Shown here in pieces: positions 25,226 through 36,655 of a stretch of 64,000 bases of DNA. A model generated the notes under the pieces. The model did no database searches, was not told where the DNA came from, and saw only the letters and a program-made list of their open reading frames with translations. Position 1 is the stretch's first letter. Each line of letters opens with the position of its first letter. The stretch spans positions 62,001 through 126,000 of the forward strand of contig KV748288.1 of NCBI GenBank assembly GCA_001692895.1, in the 5' to 3' direction. The DNA comes from Cenococcum geophilum 1.58. Its lineage: Eukaryota; Ascomycota; Dothideomycetes; Gloniales; Gloniaceae. The translations under genes and the position numbers were made by a program.

Positions 25226-28200
25226 TATATATGTATGTATGTATATATATTCTATTATAGCTATGCACTATTTAGGGTATAGGCCGTTACAGAGCGCTAA
25301 TTAAATACTTCCTGCTATTAATATGCTTGCTCTAGTTTAGAAGCCAACTATAAGAACTATATATCTATTACCTAATACTATACTTAACCAAGGAAAAAAA
25401 TAAAGGAAAGTAATGTGTTACTATTAGAAGAGAGTTAGAGTTTAGAGGCAAGCCTAAGTAGTTTTTAACGCCTTATGTCCGCAGGGCTATTTTAGCGTTA
25501 TGCGCTTTTTAATTAGCGACGTACTAGTAAAGGCACGTGTAGAGGAGGCTTACGGTATATTTGGTTAGATAATTAGAGGAATTCTTAAGAGTTTTCGCTT
25601 ATTAATGTTGGCTTTTATACTCTTTATATCTTATACGCTTAAGTATAAACGTCTAGTCTCCTTTATAAATTTAATTATAGCTTTAATTACGCTAATGTCT
25701 AGCTTCTAGCGCTTAATTAGGCCGTTAATATTCCTGCCTTCTTCTTATCTGCGTAAGTAGCCTCCTAATGTATATAATAGATCCCTAAATTAATCTCTAT
25801 ATTACTCTCTTAGTTTAATCCTTTACTATACCTACCTCCTATAAAAGAAGAGGAAGTGCTATATTAATTCTATACGCCTATAGTTATATAACGCCGTCTC
25901 TAATATATTAATTTTATAGAGATATTTTTTTAAAAATGACTTGCCAGTCTATAGCTGCGCAAGAATAGTAGCTTCTAAGCTAATTAGCTGCTGGTATAAT
26001 CCTACAGCCTTTTTAAGGTAGAGTACTACGTTAATCTTTCTTATAAACTTACCTATATTAGATCTTCTTAATAGAAGCGGTCCTGTTATTATCTTGGCTT
26101 TTTTTAAGGCTTGCGTTACGAGGTACTATAGGAGGCCGTCTCTCTATAGTGGCTCCTTGCTTTCTAGTCTTATTACTACTTTAATAAGCTTATTAGCCTT
26201 CTTATTTCCTATAAATCCTAAGTGGCCTGGAATCTAGTATAGCGTAATATTGTTTAGCTAAAGCTTCTTTAAAATCTATATAACTACTTCCTAACAGGCT
26301 TTAGCTCTCTAGCTCTATACTAATAGCAACGCTAATTGCGAGTTAGAGAATATTCTTATACTAGAAGCTGGTATTAGAAAACCTACTTAGTTAATAGCCG
26401 TATACGTAGGGTCCTATAGCTAGTTAGCTGCTTTGCTAATTGCTAAAAGCTTTATAAGGTAAGCGTTGGCCTAATTAAAGCTTGCCACCGTTTTTAAAAG
26501 CGTTACTTTAGATGGTGTGGCATATACGCTAACTCCTGCCTTACTATTGCGCACTAATATATTAACGTATATGTTAACCTGCCCTAGCTTATAGTCTTTA
26601 ATAATAGCCTAAGTATACTCTTTATCCTTATATATTACTACGTTAGGCTTAGCCACCTACAGCGGGTATATATATGGTTTAACCTCTAGCACCCTATTTA
26701 CCTAGACATCCTTATATATCTCTACTATCCTCTAAAGTAGCAATTAGTGCCGTCTATAGAGCCTTTATCTTTAAATTATCTAATAAGGATATAATTTGCC
26801 TAGTTTATAGATTAATATCCAGAACGCAATGGCCTAGTTGCGTAACCTTTACTTAAGAGGGAGTAAGCCTACTTCTACCTTTGCTATTAGCAGAGTAATA
26901 ATACGGAACCCCCTAATAATAGCTTATACTATAATTCTCTACGCCTACTAGAGAAGCTACTTTAACTTTTATATCGCAAGTGGGTACTATATTAGCGACG
27001 TATAGTCTACTACTAGTAGGACCGAGCTCTTAGCTAGCTGCTTAACACTCTTAGACTATAGTCCCTTTAATCTACGCAACGCTAGCGCTACCTTAGTAGC
27101 CTTACCTATTTTATCCGCTAGGTGTACCTTAAACCATAGCTCCTTATTAAGAATTACCCTAAGGATTTTAACTTTCTATATTGGGGGGATTCCTTTTTCT
27201 TTAAATTGGAGCGGCGTGGTAGTATCTTTACCCGCTTCTTTATATCTAGTAAGGTAGATAAATAACGTTTTCTTTACTTTAAATTAAGCTCTACTGGTCC
27301 TCTCCTATTTCTTAAGCATTAGTATAACTTCGCCCTAGATAATCTGCGTATTTTCCTCCGCTATAGGGCCTATAACCTATGCCGAGTAGTTGTCTATAAA
27401 GGCTATAGAGCTGCCATTTCTGGGTGCGCTTTATATAAGATCCGCGTTAAAGAATAGAAAGAGTATTAGGGCCAGTACTAATCCCTATAAAAGACCCGCC
27501 TATACCTCTAATATGTATTTATTAACTAGGATATAGGCTTAACGGTTTATATAAAAGTCCTATACCTATTATATAATCGTTTAAGGTATCTAATACTACT
27601 ATAGTCTCCTAATTTCTGGCTTTATAGCTATATTATTATACGTACCCTTAATATTAAATAATACTAGGGATAGCGTTTTTTTTCCTCTCTATGCTTTAAA
27701 TACGTCCTTATAGAGATATAATAGCGTATATATTATTAACCTTTGCTTCCTAGCTCTAAAGTATATCTTAGGTAGTAGGCTGTGTTCCTTTACTAGGTAT
27801 ACTATCCTTTTTATTACTAGCGATTTAAGTACTTTTCCCAGCATTAGGAGGAGGGAGATCGGCCTATAATTATTTACTATTATATAGTCCCCCCGCTTCG
27901 GCTTTTGCCGTAGTATAATCTTTACTACCTTCTATTCCTATAGTACTTTTCCTATTTTAAGTAATTTAGTAAAGAGAGTAGTAATCTTACCACTTAGTAT
28001 AGGCTACAGCTTTTACTACACCCTTACTAGTAGGCTGTCCCTTTTAGGAGCCTTATCTAGGCTAGCCCTAAACACAGCTGCCTTAACCTTATATTTGGCG
28101 ATAGGCTCCTATAGTAATTAGTTATAGCTAGTTATAGCTTCCTCCTTTTATTTATACGGCGGTAGGACCGGAAAGAATGCCTAGAGTAGTTCTCTTAAAA

Positions 28201-30938
28201 TATTATAGTTCTCTATAATAACATCTCCCTATCCTCTAGCTTTCTTAATTAGCGGTATTCTAGCAAACGTAGATATAGCCTACGGATTAAGGTACTTTGA
28301 CGCTTTCTATATATTATTACTATTACTAAGGAATTCGTCCTAGTAGAGCTTTTTATATCGCTGAATAGTCCTATAAAAGAGCTTCTTTACTCTTATTGCG
28401 ACATTATATAGCTCCGGGTTGTTCCTTTTTTACCTCTATATTGCACTATTCCTATTCCTTTAGCATATATATAACTTCCTTAGCGTTATAAGGTCTTTAT
28501 TCCACTATCTTTTTATATATAGTAATGGCTTAGCCCACTAGCAGTATACTTTAAGGGCTTTATTAACCTACCTATTAAGGTAGTTAACTATTTTATCTAT
28601 ATCTTTTATAGGGAATCCTATCTCTTTCTATTGCTCTATGTCTTCTTAAATCTTATCCTAGTTTATATTTTTAATAAGTAGCCTCTCCTAGCTCTCCTAT
28701 ATATTTATATTAACCTAAAAGCTAGTATAAATAGCTCTATAGTCTAACCTATACTTATACTCCTAAATAGCGCACTTTATTAGTTTATTTATTAGGCCTA
28801 GGGTTATAAGTATAAGGTTAATTATTAATATTCGCCCCGCGTTACTTTTAAATATAAGTACTTTTACTAAAAGTAGGCTCTGGAGTAACTAGTCCGCTAT
28901 AAAGTTAATAATTAGCGCGCTTTTTTCCTGCGTTAATATAGTACTAATATAACTTCCTCCCTATAGCGGATTATACCAATTAAAGTCGCCTATAATTACT
29001 ACCTTAGTATATAGGTCGCGCAGTAGTTTACCCTAAATTAGACTATTAATTATCTTTAGCCTATTAGAGAGCTTCTCTAGGTTCTCTTCTTTAGTTCTCC
29101 TTAAATATTTATTTAGAATATATACCGACACAATTATAAGTCTCCTTTAGCCGACGTATACTACTACCGCTATAATATTTACTAAATCTACCTATAGCTG
29201 TATAGCTACTAGCTCTTTAGACGCCTAGATATATAACCTAATTAGGAAATACTGCTGCTGCCTACCTATTAGGACAAATCTTACCTACTAGGGGTTTAAG
29301 CTAGCTAGCACTACTTCCCTATCTATGAGAAAGCAGTAAGGCTCCTAGCCTAGAATAAAGTGGAAGTCCGCTAGTTCATTATTATTATATAGCGTATACT
29401 ACGCTTCTCTATACTTCTTTATATTTGCCTAAAGGATTTAAAGTTCTTTATTTATAGCTCTATTATATAAGAATTCTATCTATTTCTTTTCTATATATTG
29501 GGTATTTACGGTATAAGGCTTGGTAAGGACCCTAGCAGTTTACGTAGTGTAGATTAACCGTTTTACATTAGAGATGGCCTTCCCGCCTACACATTTCGCA
29601 CGTATTAGGTCGCGTGTAGTCTTTAGCCCTATATCTAAACCTTCTGCATTTATAGCATGCTATAGGGGTACGCCACTCCTTAAATGGTAATATAATAATC
29701 GCGCCTCCCCTAAATAACACGTTATTTAACGTAAGTAGCTTCTTTATATCCTCCTTTATTGCCACCTTAATAATTACTAACGCGTGCTAGCCGCGCGGCC
29801 TTAGTTGTCTGAGCTATTTTATTATATATACCTTTACACTATTCTCTATTTTAAAGCGTTCTATAACTAACCTACTTACTTTTTTACTATTAATATCTAT
29901 TGCTAGAGGTACTTTAACCTAGTTTACCTTAACTGCGTACTACTTAGGTCTAATAAGCCTCGCCCTAAGGATATACGGTTTAAGCTATTAAGCAGTTATC
30001 TACCTAAACGCAGCTTCTTTATCCTTTTCTACCGAGAATTTAATAATATTTACGCTGTCGCTTGCTTGCTATACGCGGAAGTCCTTAAGTATAGCTCCTA
30101 TAAGCCCCTTAATATCCTTTATACCTTATATAATGGTTTATTTTACTACTTTAGTAGTAGTAACCTTCTTTATTGCCGCTAAACCCGCTTAGCTAATGTC
30201 TATTACTAGCTGCTAATTAGGTTTCTTAGAGTTCCTAGCGCTCGTTATTTATAGTAAAGTTATCTTTAGTCCTACTATACCTTTACTAGCCGCTACTAAT
30301 ACCTATAATTATATTAGGGCTAAGGGAGTGTTTAATTACGCTTATAAAGACCGGATAGCCTTTTAGAGTTCGGTATTTTGCTTTTTAAGGCTTCGCTATT
30401 CCGATTTAATATCTACTAAGTTATTTTTAATGCTCTTAATAATGCTATTCTGGTTTATAATAATATTACTCTACTATACTATAGTTTCTTTAAGGCTTTC
30501 GATAAGTTAATAAAATTCATTATAATTAATACCTCCTCCTTTATATTTAGGTAAGGTAGAGACTCTTACTATAGGGAATAGAGGTAGTATATGCTGTATA
30601 GCTTATAGTCTAGTTTATAGTACGGTTGTCTGCTATTTAAACTGTGCTAATCTTTAGGCTTGTGTCCTTAGCGACTGCTAGGCCTCTTAGACCTTTGCGC
30701 CTGGTTTCTTTAAACGTCCTCTTAGTGGAGCTGCTGGCGGATCTAGAGGTAGTGTTGCTGATACGCGTTTAGGGGTTAAAGCAGCCATTGGGGCTCCGGG
30801 GCTTCGTTTGGTGGGCCGTAGGGGCCGCCTTATAGCGGGAACTAGCTAAATAAAAGACTAGGATTTGATTAAAAGAATGTCTAAGATAAATATCCTCCTC
30901 TTTCAAAAGTTTGTTCCCTTGAAGGTCTGGCTTAAGAC
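25226..30938 (-). mobile_element. Tad1-like LINE, copy C (RIP-degraded)
   Basis: Full-length minus-strand copy and the least degraded of the array. Its zinc-knuckle block (29,568-29,765) keeps CYKCRRFRYRAKDYTRPNTC and CRREGHL, close to two CCHC knuckles. The 5' end (30,769-30,938) is open for about 60 codons and reads EEDIYLRHSFNQILVFYLASS. It sits immediately left of the tail of an older LINE relic. Confidence 0.9.
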
Positions 30939-30952
30939 CCGCTATCTCCACG
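30939..30952. repeat. 14-bp LINE junction motif (copy C / older relic)
   Basis: ccgctatctccacg, the least changed copy of the motif, followed directly by the TATG tail of the relic at 30,953. Confidence 0.75.
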
Positions 30953-31240
30953 TATGTATATATGTATGTATGTTCTATTATAGCTATACACTGTCTAACT
31001 TGGGTATAGGCCGTTACTAAGCGCTAACTAGAGTAAACTGACACGAATTATACCGGCTCCAATTTAGTAGCCAACTATAAGAGCTATTTCTCCTTCCTTT
31101 AATGCTGTGATTAATATAGGAAATAAAGGAAAGTAATATAATACCGTTGAAATATAGTAAGTTAGAGTACTATTTTGCTCTATCTTAGTTTAATAGTGGT
31201 TCTTTTAGATCTTAACGTAATCTCCTATAAGCCTAAATAA
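30953..31240 (-). mobile_element. 3' end of an older, diverged LINE
   Basis: Starts with a TATG tail and shares ctattatagctatacact, gggtataggccgtta, gcgctaact and aaataaaggaaagtaat with the 3' ends of copies A-D, but differs by indels and transversions. It is therefore a related subfamily, not a RIP derivative. The right border is uncertain. Confidence 0.65.
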
Positions 31241-32039
31241 ACGAAAACTGCGTGTACGGTTCGTGCTTCGCTAATCCTATATAAGAGGATAATAATCGTG
31301 TTTAATAATATAGCTTGTGTTATAAGATTCGATAAGGTCTGTAATAGCGTGTAAAAGTTATATAAGACTAGTGTTAGGGGAATTTCGTATAGAGTAATAC
31401 AGGTGCTAGTTATAAAGGGGGCTCAACTTATTTTAGAATCGGCGTTCTAGGTCGTATATAGAGAGGACAGGCGATGATATATATGGTGAGCGGCGCCGTA
31501 GTGGAGTAGTTGCTGGTGCTAGCGGGGAGGCTCTAGGAGTACGCAGTGTAGTTATTAGTGCTAGCGGTGTAAAGGCTAAAGATTAATAAGGCTTTAATGG
31601 TGGTGGTGACTTTAGGTAAGAACGAGATGCAACGGTGGCGTATAAGGGACGGATAGGAGAAACTAGGCGAGGAGAGGAGGGTGACGGCTGGGTAGGTATA
31701 TCGGTTAAGGTAAGAGGGGAAGGAGTAGCAGCAGCGTATTTTAATAGGCGTTCTTAGAGCGGGCTTATAGAGGGTGGTGGTGATAGTGGCGATAATATTG
31801 GAATATTATTAATTATATTAAATATTGTATCTGCTAGAAGGCAATCCTCCTTATAAAAGTTAAGGAGGTTATTGTTGCTCTATTCTCCTAAAGTGACCAT
31901 CTATTGTACGCTTATTACTTTATTACAGATATAATAAAAGTAAGTATCTTTCCTAGATTTCGTGGAGTAGGAAAAGCCGTATATCGCTAGCTGCTGTGGA
32001 GGTAGATCTGTATATGTCTATGTTAACGGATAGTTTTCC
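31241..32039. other. unassigned purine-rich, partly RIP-degraded DNA
   Basis: 31,480-31,790 is rich in G and in GGTGGT/GAGG runs with few CA dinucleotides. No family recognised on either strand. It may be the distal part of the older LINE or the interior of another repeat. Confidence 0.35.
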
Positions 32040-32239
32040 AGACGTCTTGCGAGGTTTTGAGATGATGTAGAGGTGTTAGACGGTGGTCGTGACGCGCTTC
32101 GCGATCGTTGGGACGCGTTAGAACGCGACGGTGAGTTGCTTCAGCTTGCTGCTGGTGATGACCTAGGCGATGATAACGGTGCGAAGCGGTTTGATGCTGC
32201 TGCTGCTGCCATTCTCGCGTGTTTCCCCGCCATCTCCAG
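32040..32239. other. GC-rich unassigned stretch outside the left inverted repeat
   Basis: Abrupt rise in GC and in CG/CA dinucleotides. Short open frames run on both strands (68 codons plus, 97 codons minus) and both cross the inverted repeat, so neither is a convincing gene. The minus frame contains a run of Gln codons (CAGCAG repeats). Confidence 0.4.
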
Positions 32240-32283
32240 AAGGGTGTGGCCAGAGCGGGTCGGCCGCCCTCCCTGCTAGCGTA
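32240..32283 (+). repeat. 44-bp inverted repeat, left copy
   Basis: Starts aagggtgtggccagagcggg and ends ctgctagcgta. Its reverse complement is found without mismatch at 36,656-36,699, on the other side of the NLR gene. Confidence 0.92.
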
Positions 32284-32404
32284 CTCGCTTGCACTAGCAG
32301 CCTCTCGCACCAGCACTTGCGAGCGCTTCTTTTCCTGCAGTAGCTAAACCAACTCCTAAAACTCTAGCCCTTCAGTTCAACCTAGTCTCCTCTGCTCAGG
32401 GAAT
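32284..32404 (+). promoter_or_regulatory. putative promoter/leader of the NLR-like gene
   Basis: 121 bp between the inverted repeat and the ATG. The part before the start is pyrimidine-rich (tctagcccttcagttcaacc and tctcctctgctc), as in many fungal leaders. No TATA box is evident. If this is the whole promoter it is short and borders directly on the repeat. Confidence 0.4.
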
Positions 32405-35400
32405 ATGACTTCCACGCGTGTGCAGTCCCCGGCTTTGGACAACGATGAGTATACGGTTGGCTGGATCACTGCCCTTGCACTAGAGGCGGCCGCTGCCGAG
32501 GCAATGCTGGATGTGGAGCATGAGGAACCGCAATGGCAGCACGAAAACGACCACAACAATTACACCCTAGGTTCCATTAAGAAGCACAATGTTGTTATCG
32601 CCAGCCTTCCTGAAACGTATGGCCCTACAGCCGCCGCAACGGCTGTAAGCCAAATGTTATCCACCTTCAAATCAATCAGAATTGGCTTAATGGTGGGAAT
32701 CGGAGGCGGAATTCCCAACCTGGAAAGCGGTCACGACGTTCGACTAGGCGATATTGTGGTGAGCAGACCAGAGGGCACGTTCGGTGGCGTAAAGCAGTAT
32801 AACTTCGGAAAGACAACTGCTGGAGGGATTTTTCAACCACAAGGCTTCTTAAATTCTCCACCCCGGGTACTTCTTAACGCTGTAAACAAGCTTAAGAGGA
32901 CACATTTAAGGCAACCAAGCGACGTACCCAACATTTTAAAGGAAATGGAGAAGATTAATCCTTTAATGGTTAAACCTAGACAAGGAGGACCATCCTACCT
33001 TTATCAGGGTTCAGAAAATGACCGCTTATTTCAACCAAGTTATAAACATAAGGAAGGAGCAAAAACATGCGAAGAATGCGAGAAGGAGCAGGAGGTAAAA
33101 CGTCTCCCTAGGAATGACCAGGATCCCTTTATTCACTACGGCACCATCGCCTCTGGTAATCAGGTTATTAAAGACGCAGAAACCAGAGATAGGCTAGGAG
33201 AGGAATGCCTCTGTTTCGAAATGGAGGCGGCTGGGTTAATGAACGATTTCCCGTGTCTTGTTATCCGGGGCATCTGTGACTACGCCGATTCGCACAAGAA
33301 CAAGCGTTGGCAAAATTACGCAGCAGCCACCGCGGCTGCATACGCCAAGGAACTCCTCCAAGTTACTCCGGTTCATGGTCTGAAAGAACTACCAAAGGCG
33401 GCAGGGTTGGTGATGAATAAGCGTTAGTCTCACTTCGTTCTAGGTCCGGTAGCCACTCGGCAAGCGTTTTTCTAGCAATTAATACCTAAGATATTCCTAA
33501 GACACTGCTTATAATAATGCTGACTATCTGTCCATAAATGTCTACCGTCTTTATGTTGTTACTACCGTTATGGAATTTTTCTGATTGGATATATAGTGCA
33601 GACAATGGATGAAAAGATGACCAAATTAACGGGAGAGTTTAAAGGTATTTTGGTTTAATCACTACTATATTGTCGCGAGGTACCTAACGCTATCTTAGCC
33701 CAACACAACCAAAAGCTTCTCAACTGGTTCTCCCCTCTAGAACCATCAGAAAGACATTATGGCATCCGCTCTAGCCGTCTTCCTAAGAGTGGCATGTGGA
33801 TACTTCAGCATAATAGCTTCTTAAAGTGGCTGTCGGACTCGCCCGCAAGTCCAGCCCTTTGTTGCTCTGGAGATCCAGGAGCTGGGAAGACTTTTATTGC
33901 GTATGGAAGCATATGAATATAACTATATACTACGCTAATTTTTTTAATATAGGTCGCTCGTAGTTGATACTCTAAAAGAAAGTAATGCTACTAAGACAGG
34001 TATAGGGCTGGCCTACGTATACTGCGATTATCGGGACCAAATCCAGCAAACAACAAAGAACATCATTGGTGCAATTATAAAGCAACTACTCAGGAAATTG
34101 CCCACCACTCCAGAAGAGATTTCCGCGATTTGGCAGAAGCACCAGAATGAAAAAGTACCTCTTGAGCTTACAGCAGTGAACGAGGCGCTTCGCATTACTT
34201 GCAGGTCATTCAACCGAGCATACGTCTGCCTTGATGCACTCGATGAATGTCAGAGTTTCCGCGAGCTCTTAACCTTTTTGCAACAAGGCCCTTCATCTAT
34301 TCGTTTATTCATCACCGGCCGCAACCACGTCCAGCCGTTTGTTCGAAAGATGTTTGAACACGCTCAAACGATTCGTATTGAAGCCAAAGATTCCGATATT
34401 CGAATGTTGATCCAGAAATATATTAACGAAGATCGCGATAAAGAGCCTGATATTATGGACGAGACGTTAGAGCAGGATATTATTAAAAAGATCTCTGCGT
34501 TATCCAAAGGAATGTTCGTTATCACCTAATATACTAAGTTGCGTACATATTGTTAATTACGTCACAGATTTCTTTTACCTGTCCTACACATTCGCACTGT
34601 CCTTGACGAACGAAACGTACGCGACCGCGGAGAAGCACTAAATACTCTGCCACCTAATCTTGAAGAAGCATTTGGTATTACAATGGAGAGGATTCAACGA
34701 CAACCACAGGCCTGGGTTGAACAGGCCACCAAAATCCTCACGTGGATTAATTTAGCTGAACGGCCGCTCTCGATTAATGAGCTGCTTGAGGCATATGCTG
34801 TACGGGAAAATGACCACGATCTAAATATACGTGGCTTCCCAAGCCGGGGCATGTTTCTTGATTGTTGCCTAGGACTGGCTATAATCGAGAAAGAGACTTT
34901 AACGGTCCGCCTTGTCCATTTTTCTCTTCAGGAGTACTTCAAAACTAAGGGTCAAATTCTGGGTCGGCCGATTCAGGACGGCCATAATGCTATTGCTCGA
35001 GCGTGTCTTACATACCTCATGTTTCGATCCGTCACAACCAATATCTCGCCACAAGCTTTAATAGATTCCGGCCGGAATAAAGCAGAAAACCAAACACCAT
35101 CGCATGCTCTCTTGGACTATGCAGCCTGCCAATGGGGCCACCACGTTCAAAAAAGCGGCTGTCCACAAGATCCAACAATTGATGCGATACTCAAATATCT
35201 TCATATGGATTTACAGGGCCGTATGAGGAGCCATAGACTTCTCTGTAGCTATCTTGACGTAACGCACCAACAGGCCAAGTCGTTCTCAGTTGTGCACATA
35301 GCGGCATACTTCGGTATCCATCAGGTCTTATTAGAACTGCTTGAGACGGATGACATCGAGGTGGACTCGAAGGGCTACGAGTACGGTCGGACGCCGCTCT

Positions 35401-36380
35401 CGTGGGCGGCAAAGAATGGGCACGAGGCCGTGGTCAAGCAGCTGCTCGAGACGGGCAAGGTGGACGTCGATTCGAAGGAGAAGTACGGTCGGACGCCGCT
35501 CTTGTGGGCGGCAGTGAATGGGCACGAGGCCGTGGTCAAGCTGCTGCTCGAGACGGGCAAGGTGGACGTCGATTGGAAGGGGAAGTATGATCGGACGCCG
35601 CTCTCGTGGGCGGTAGAGAATGGGCACGAGGCCGTGGTCAAGCTGCTGCTCGAGACGCGCAAGGTGGACGTCGATTCGAAGGAGAAGGACGGTCAGACGT
35701 TGCTCTCGTTGGCGGCAATGAATGGGCACGAGGCCGTGGTCAAGCTGCTGCTCGAGACGGGCAAGGTGGACGTCGATTCGAAGGACAATTACGGTCGGAC
35801 GCCGCTCTCGTGGGCGGCAATGAATGGGCACGAGGCCGTGGTCAAGCTGCTGCTTGAGACGGGCAAGGTAGACGTCGATTCGAAGGAGGTGGACGGTCAG
35901 ACGCCGCTCTTGTGGGCGGCAGTGAATGGGCACGAGGCCGTGGTCAAGCTGCTGCTCGAGACGGGCAAGGTGGACGTCAATTCGAAGGAGAAGGACGGTC
36001 GGACGCTGCTCTCGTGGGCGGCAAAGAATGGGCACGAGGCCGTGGTCAAGCTGCTGCTCGAGACAGGCAAGGTGGACGTCAATTCGAAGGAGAAGTACAG
36101 TCGGACGCCGCTCTCGTGGGCGACAATGAATGGGCACGAGGCCGTGGTCAAGCTGCTGCTCGAGACGGGCAAGGTAGACGTCGATTCGAAGAAGGACGGT
36201 CGGACGCTGCTCTCGTGGGCGGCAATGATTGGGCACGAGGCCGTGGTCAAGCTGCTGCTTGAGACGGGCAAGGTGGACGTCGATTCGAAGGACAATTACG
36301 GTCGGACGCCGCTCTTGTGGGCGGCAATGAATGGGCACGAGGCCGTGGTCAAACTACTCCAATCTTCCATTAGTTTATAA
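32405..36380 (+). CDS. NLR-like receptor: PNP domain, NACHT, ankyrin repeats
   Basis: Five-exon model: 32,405-33,422, 33,597-33,644, 33,699-33,900, 33,953-34,513 and 34,568-36,380, giving 3,642 nt or 1,213 residues. Introns are GTTAGT..ATATAG (174 bp), GTATTT..TTAG (54), GTATGG..ATAG (52) and GTTCGT..ACAG (54). Residues 15-320 are a nucleoside-phosphorylase-like domain with VGIGGGIP (97-104), DVRLGDIVVS (111-120), FEMEAAG (271-277) and RGICDYAD (288-295). The NACHT NTPase has Walker A GDPGAGKT (413-420) and Walker B LDALDE (516-521), then LFITGRN. Ankyrin repeats run from about 850 to the C-terminus. Fungal proteins of this layout act in non-self recognition and cell death; related bacterial PNP effectors (Detocs) cleave ATP. 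All key motifs are intact and no RIP-type stop breaks the model. The first intron is the weakest point. Without it there would be a 340-residue PNP protein and a separate NACHT-ankyrin gene starting near 33,605. Confidence 0.85.
33423..33596 (+). other. predicted first intron of the NLR-like gene
   Basis: It begins GTTAGT and ends ATATAG, with tgctgac (33,515-33,521) as a possible branch site. Removing it eliminates the TAG at 33,425 and later in-frame stops and keeps the frame (174 = 3 x 58). It is longer than the other introns of the gene, so it may instead hide a small exon. Confidence 0.55.
35382..36353 (+). repeat. tandem 102-bp ankyrin-coding repeats
   Basis: Nine complete units start at 35,382, 35,484, 35,586, 35,688, 35,790, 35,892, 35,994, 36,096 (99 bp, one codon missing) and 36,195, with a partial tenth from 36,297. 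The core NGHEAVVKLLLETGKVDVDSK is nearly invariant. Variation is concentrated at the first residue (Y/D), the residue after TPL (S/L) and the residue before NG (K/V/E/M). Confidence 0.95.
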
Positions 36381-36655
36381 CAGTAGATTATAATATATTT
36401 ATTTTAATTTCTATTTCATAGAGGGTTAAGGGGAACGTATGCTTATATAGCAGTCTTACTTACCACTCCGGTTCTAGCATTTTCTATAACGGTCACCCGC
36501 TAGAATCTAGTTAAAGATATAAAAATAGAATATTCACGCCATAATATTTTCATGCGCTAGACCCATTACCCATATCTTACGAGCCTTAGCGTAGTGTTAT
36601 ATAATATATTAGGCTGTAGCCTTATTACTTAAGATTAGTAGCGCTGTAAGCCGCC
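36381..36655. other. 3' flank of the NLR-like gene
   Basis: Base composition falls to the AT-rich, TpA-rich level of the surrounding repeats directly after the stop codon. No AATAAA hexamer or other gene was seen. It probably holds the 3' UTR and RIP-affected spacer. Confidence 0.45.

Noticed and set aside
32023..32316. 97-codon minus-strand frame with a Gln run
   Set aside because: It crosses the left inverted repeat, has no recognisable domain and overlaps an equally good plus-strand frame. Recorded only as unassigned GC-rich DNA.
35331..36338. A 335-codon open frame on the minus strand and several other frames across the ankyrin region
   Set aside because: They are shadows of the 102-bp tandem repeat: its unit length is a multiple of three, so any frame without a stop stays open through all units. 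The plus-strand ankyrin frame is the one with protein-family meaning.
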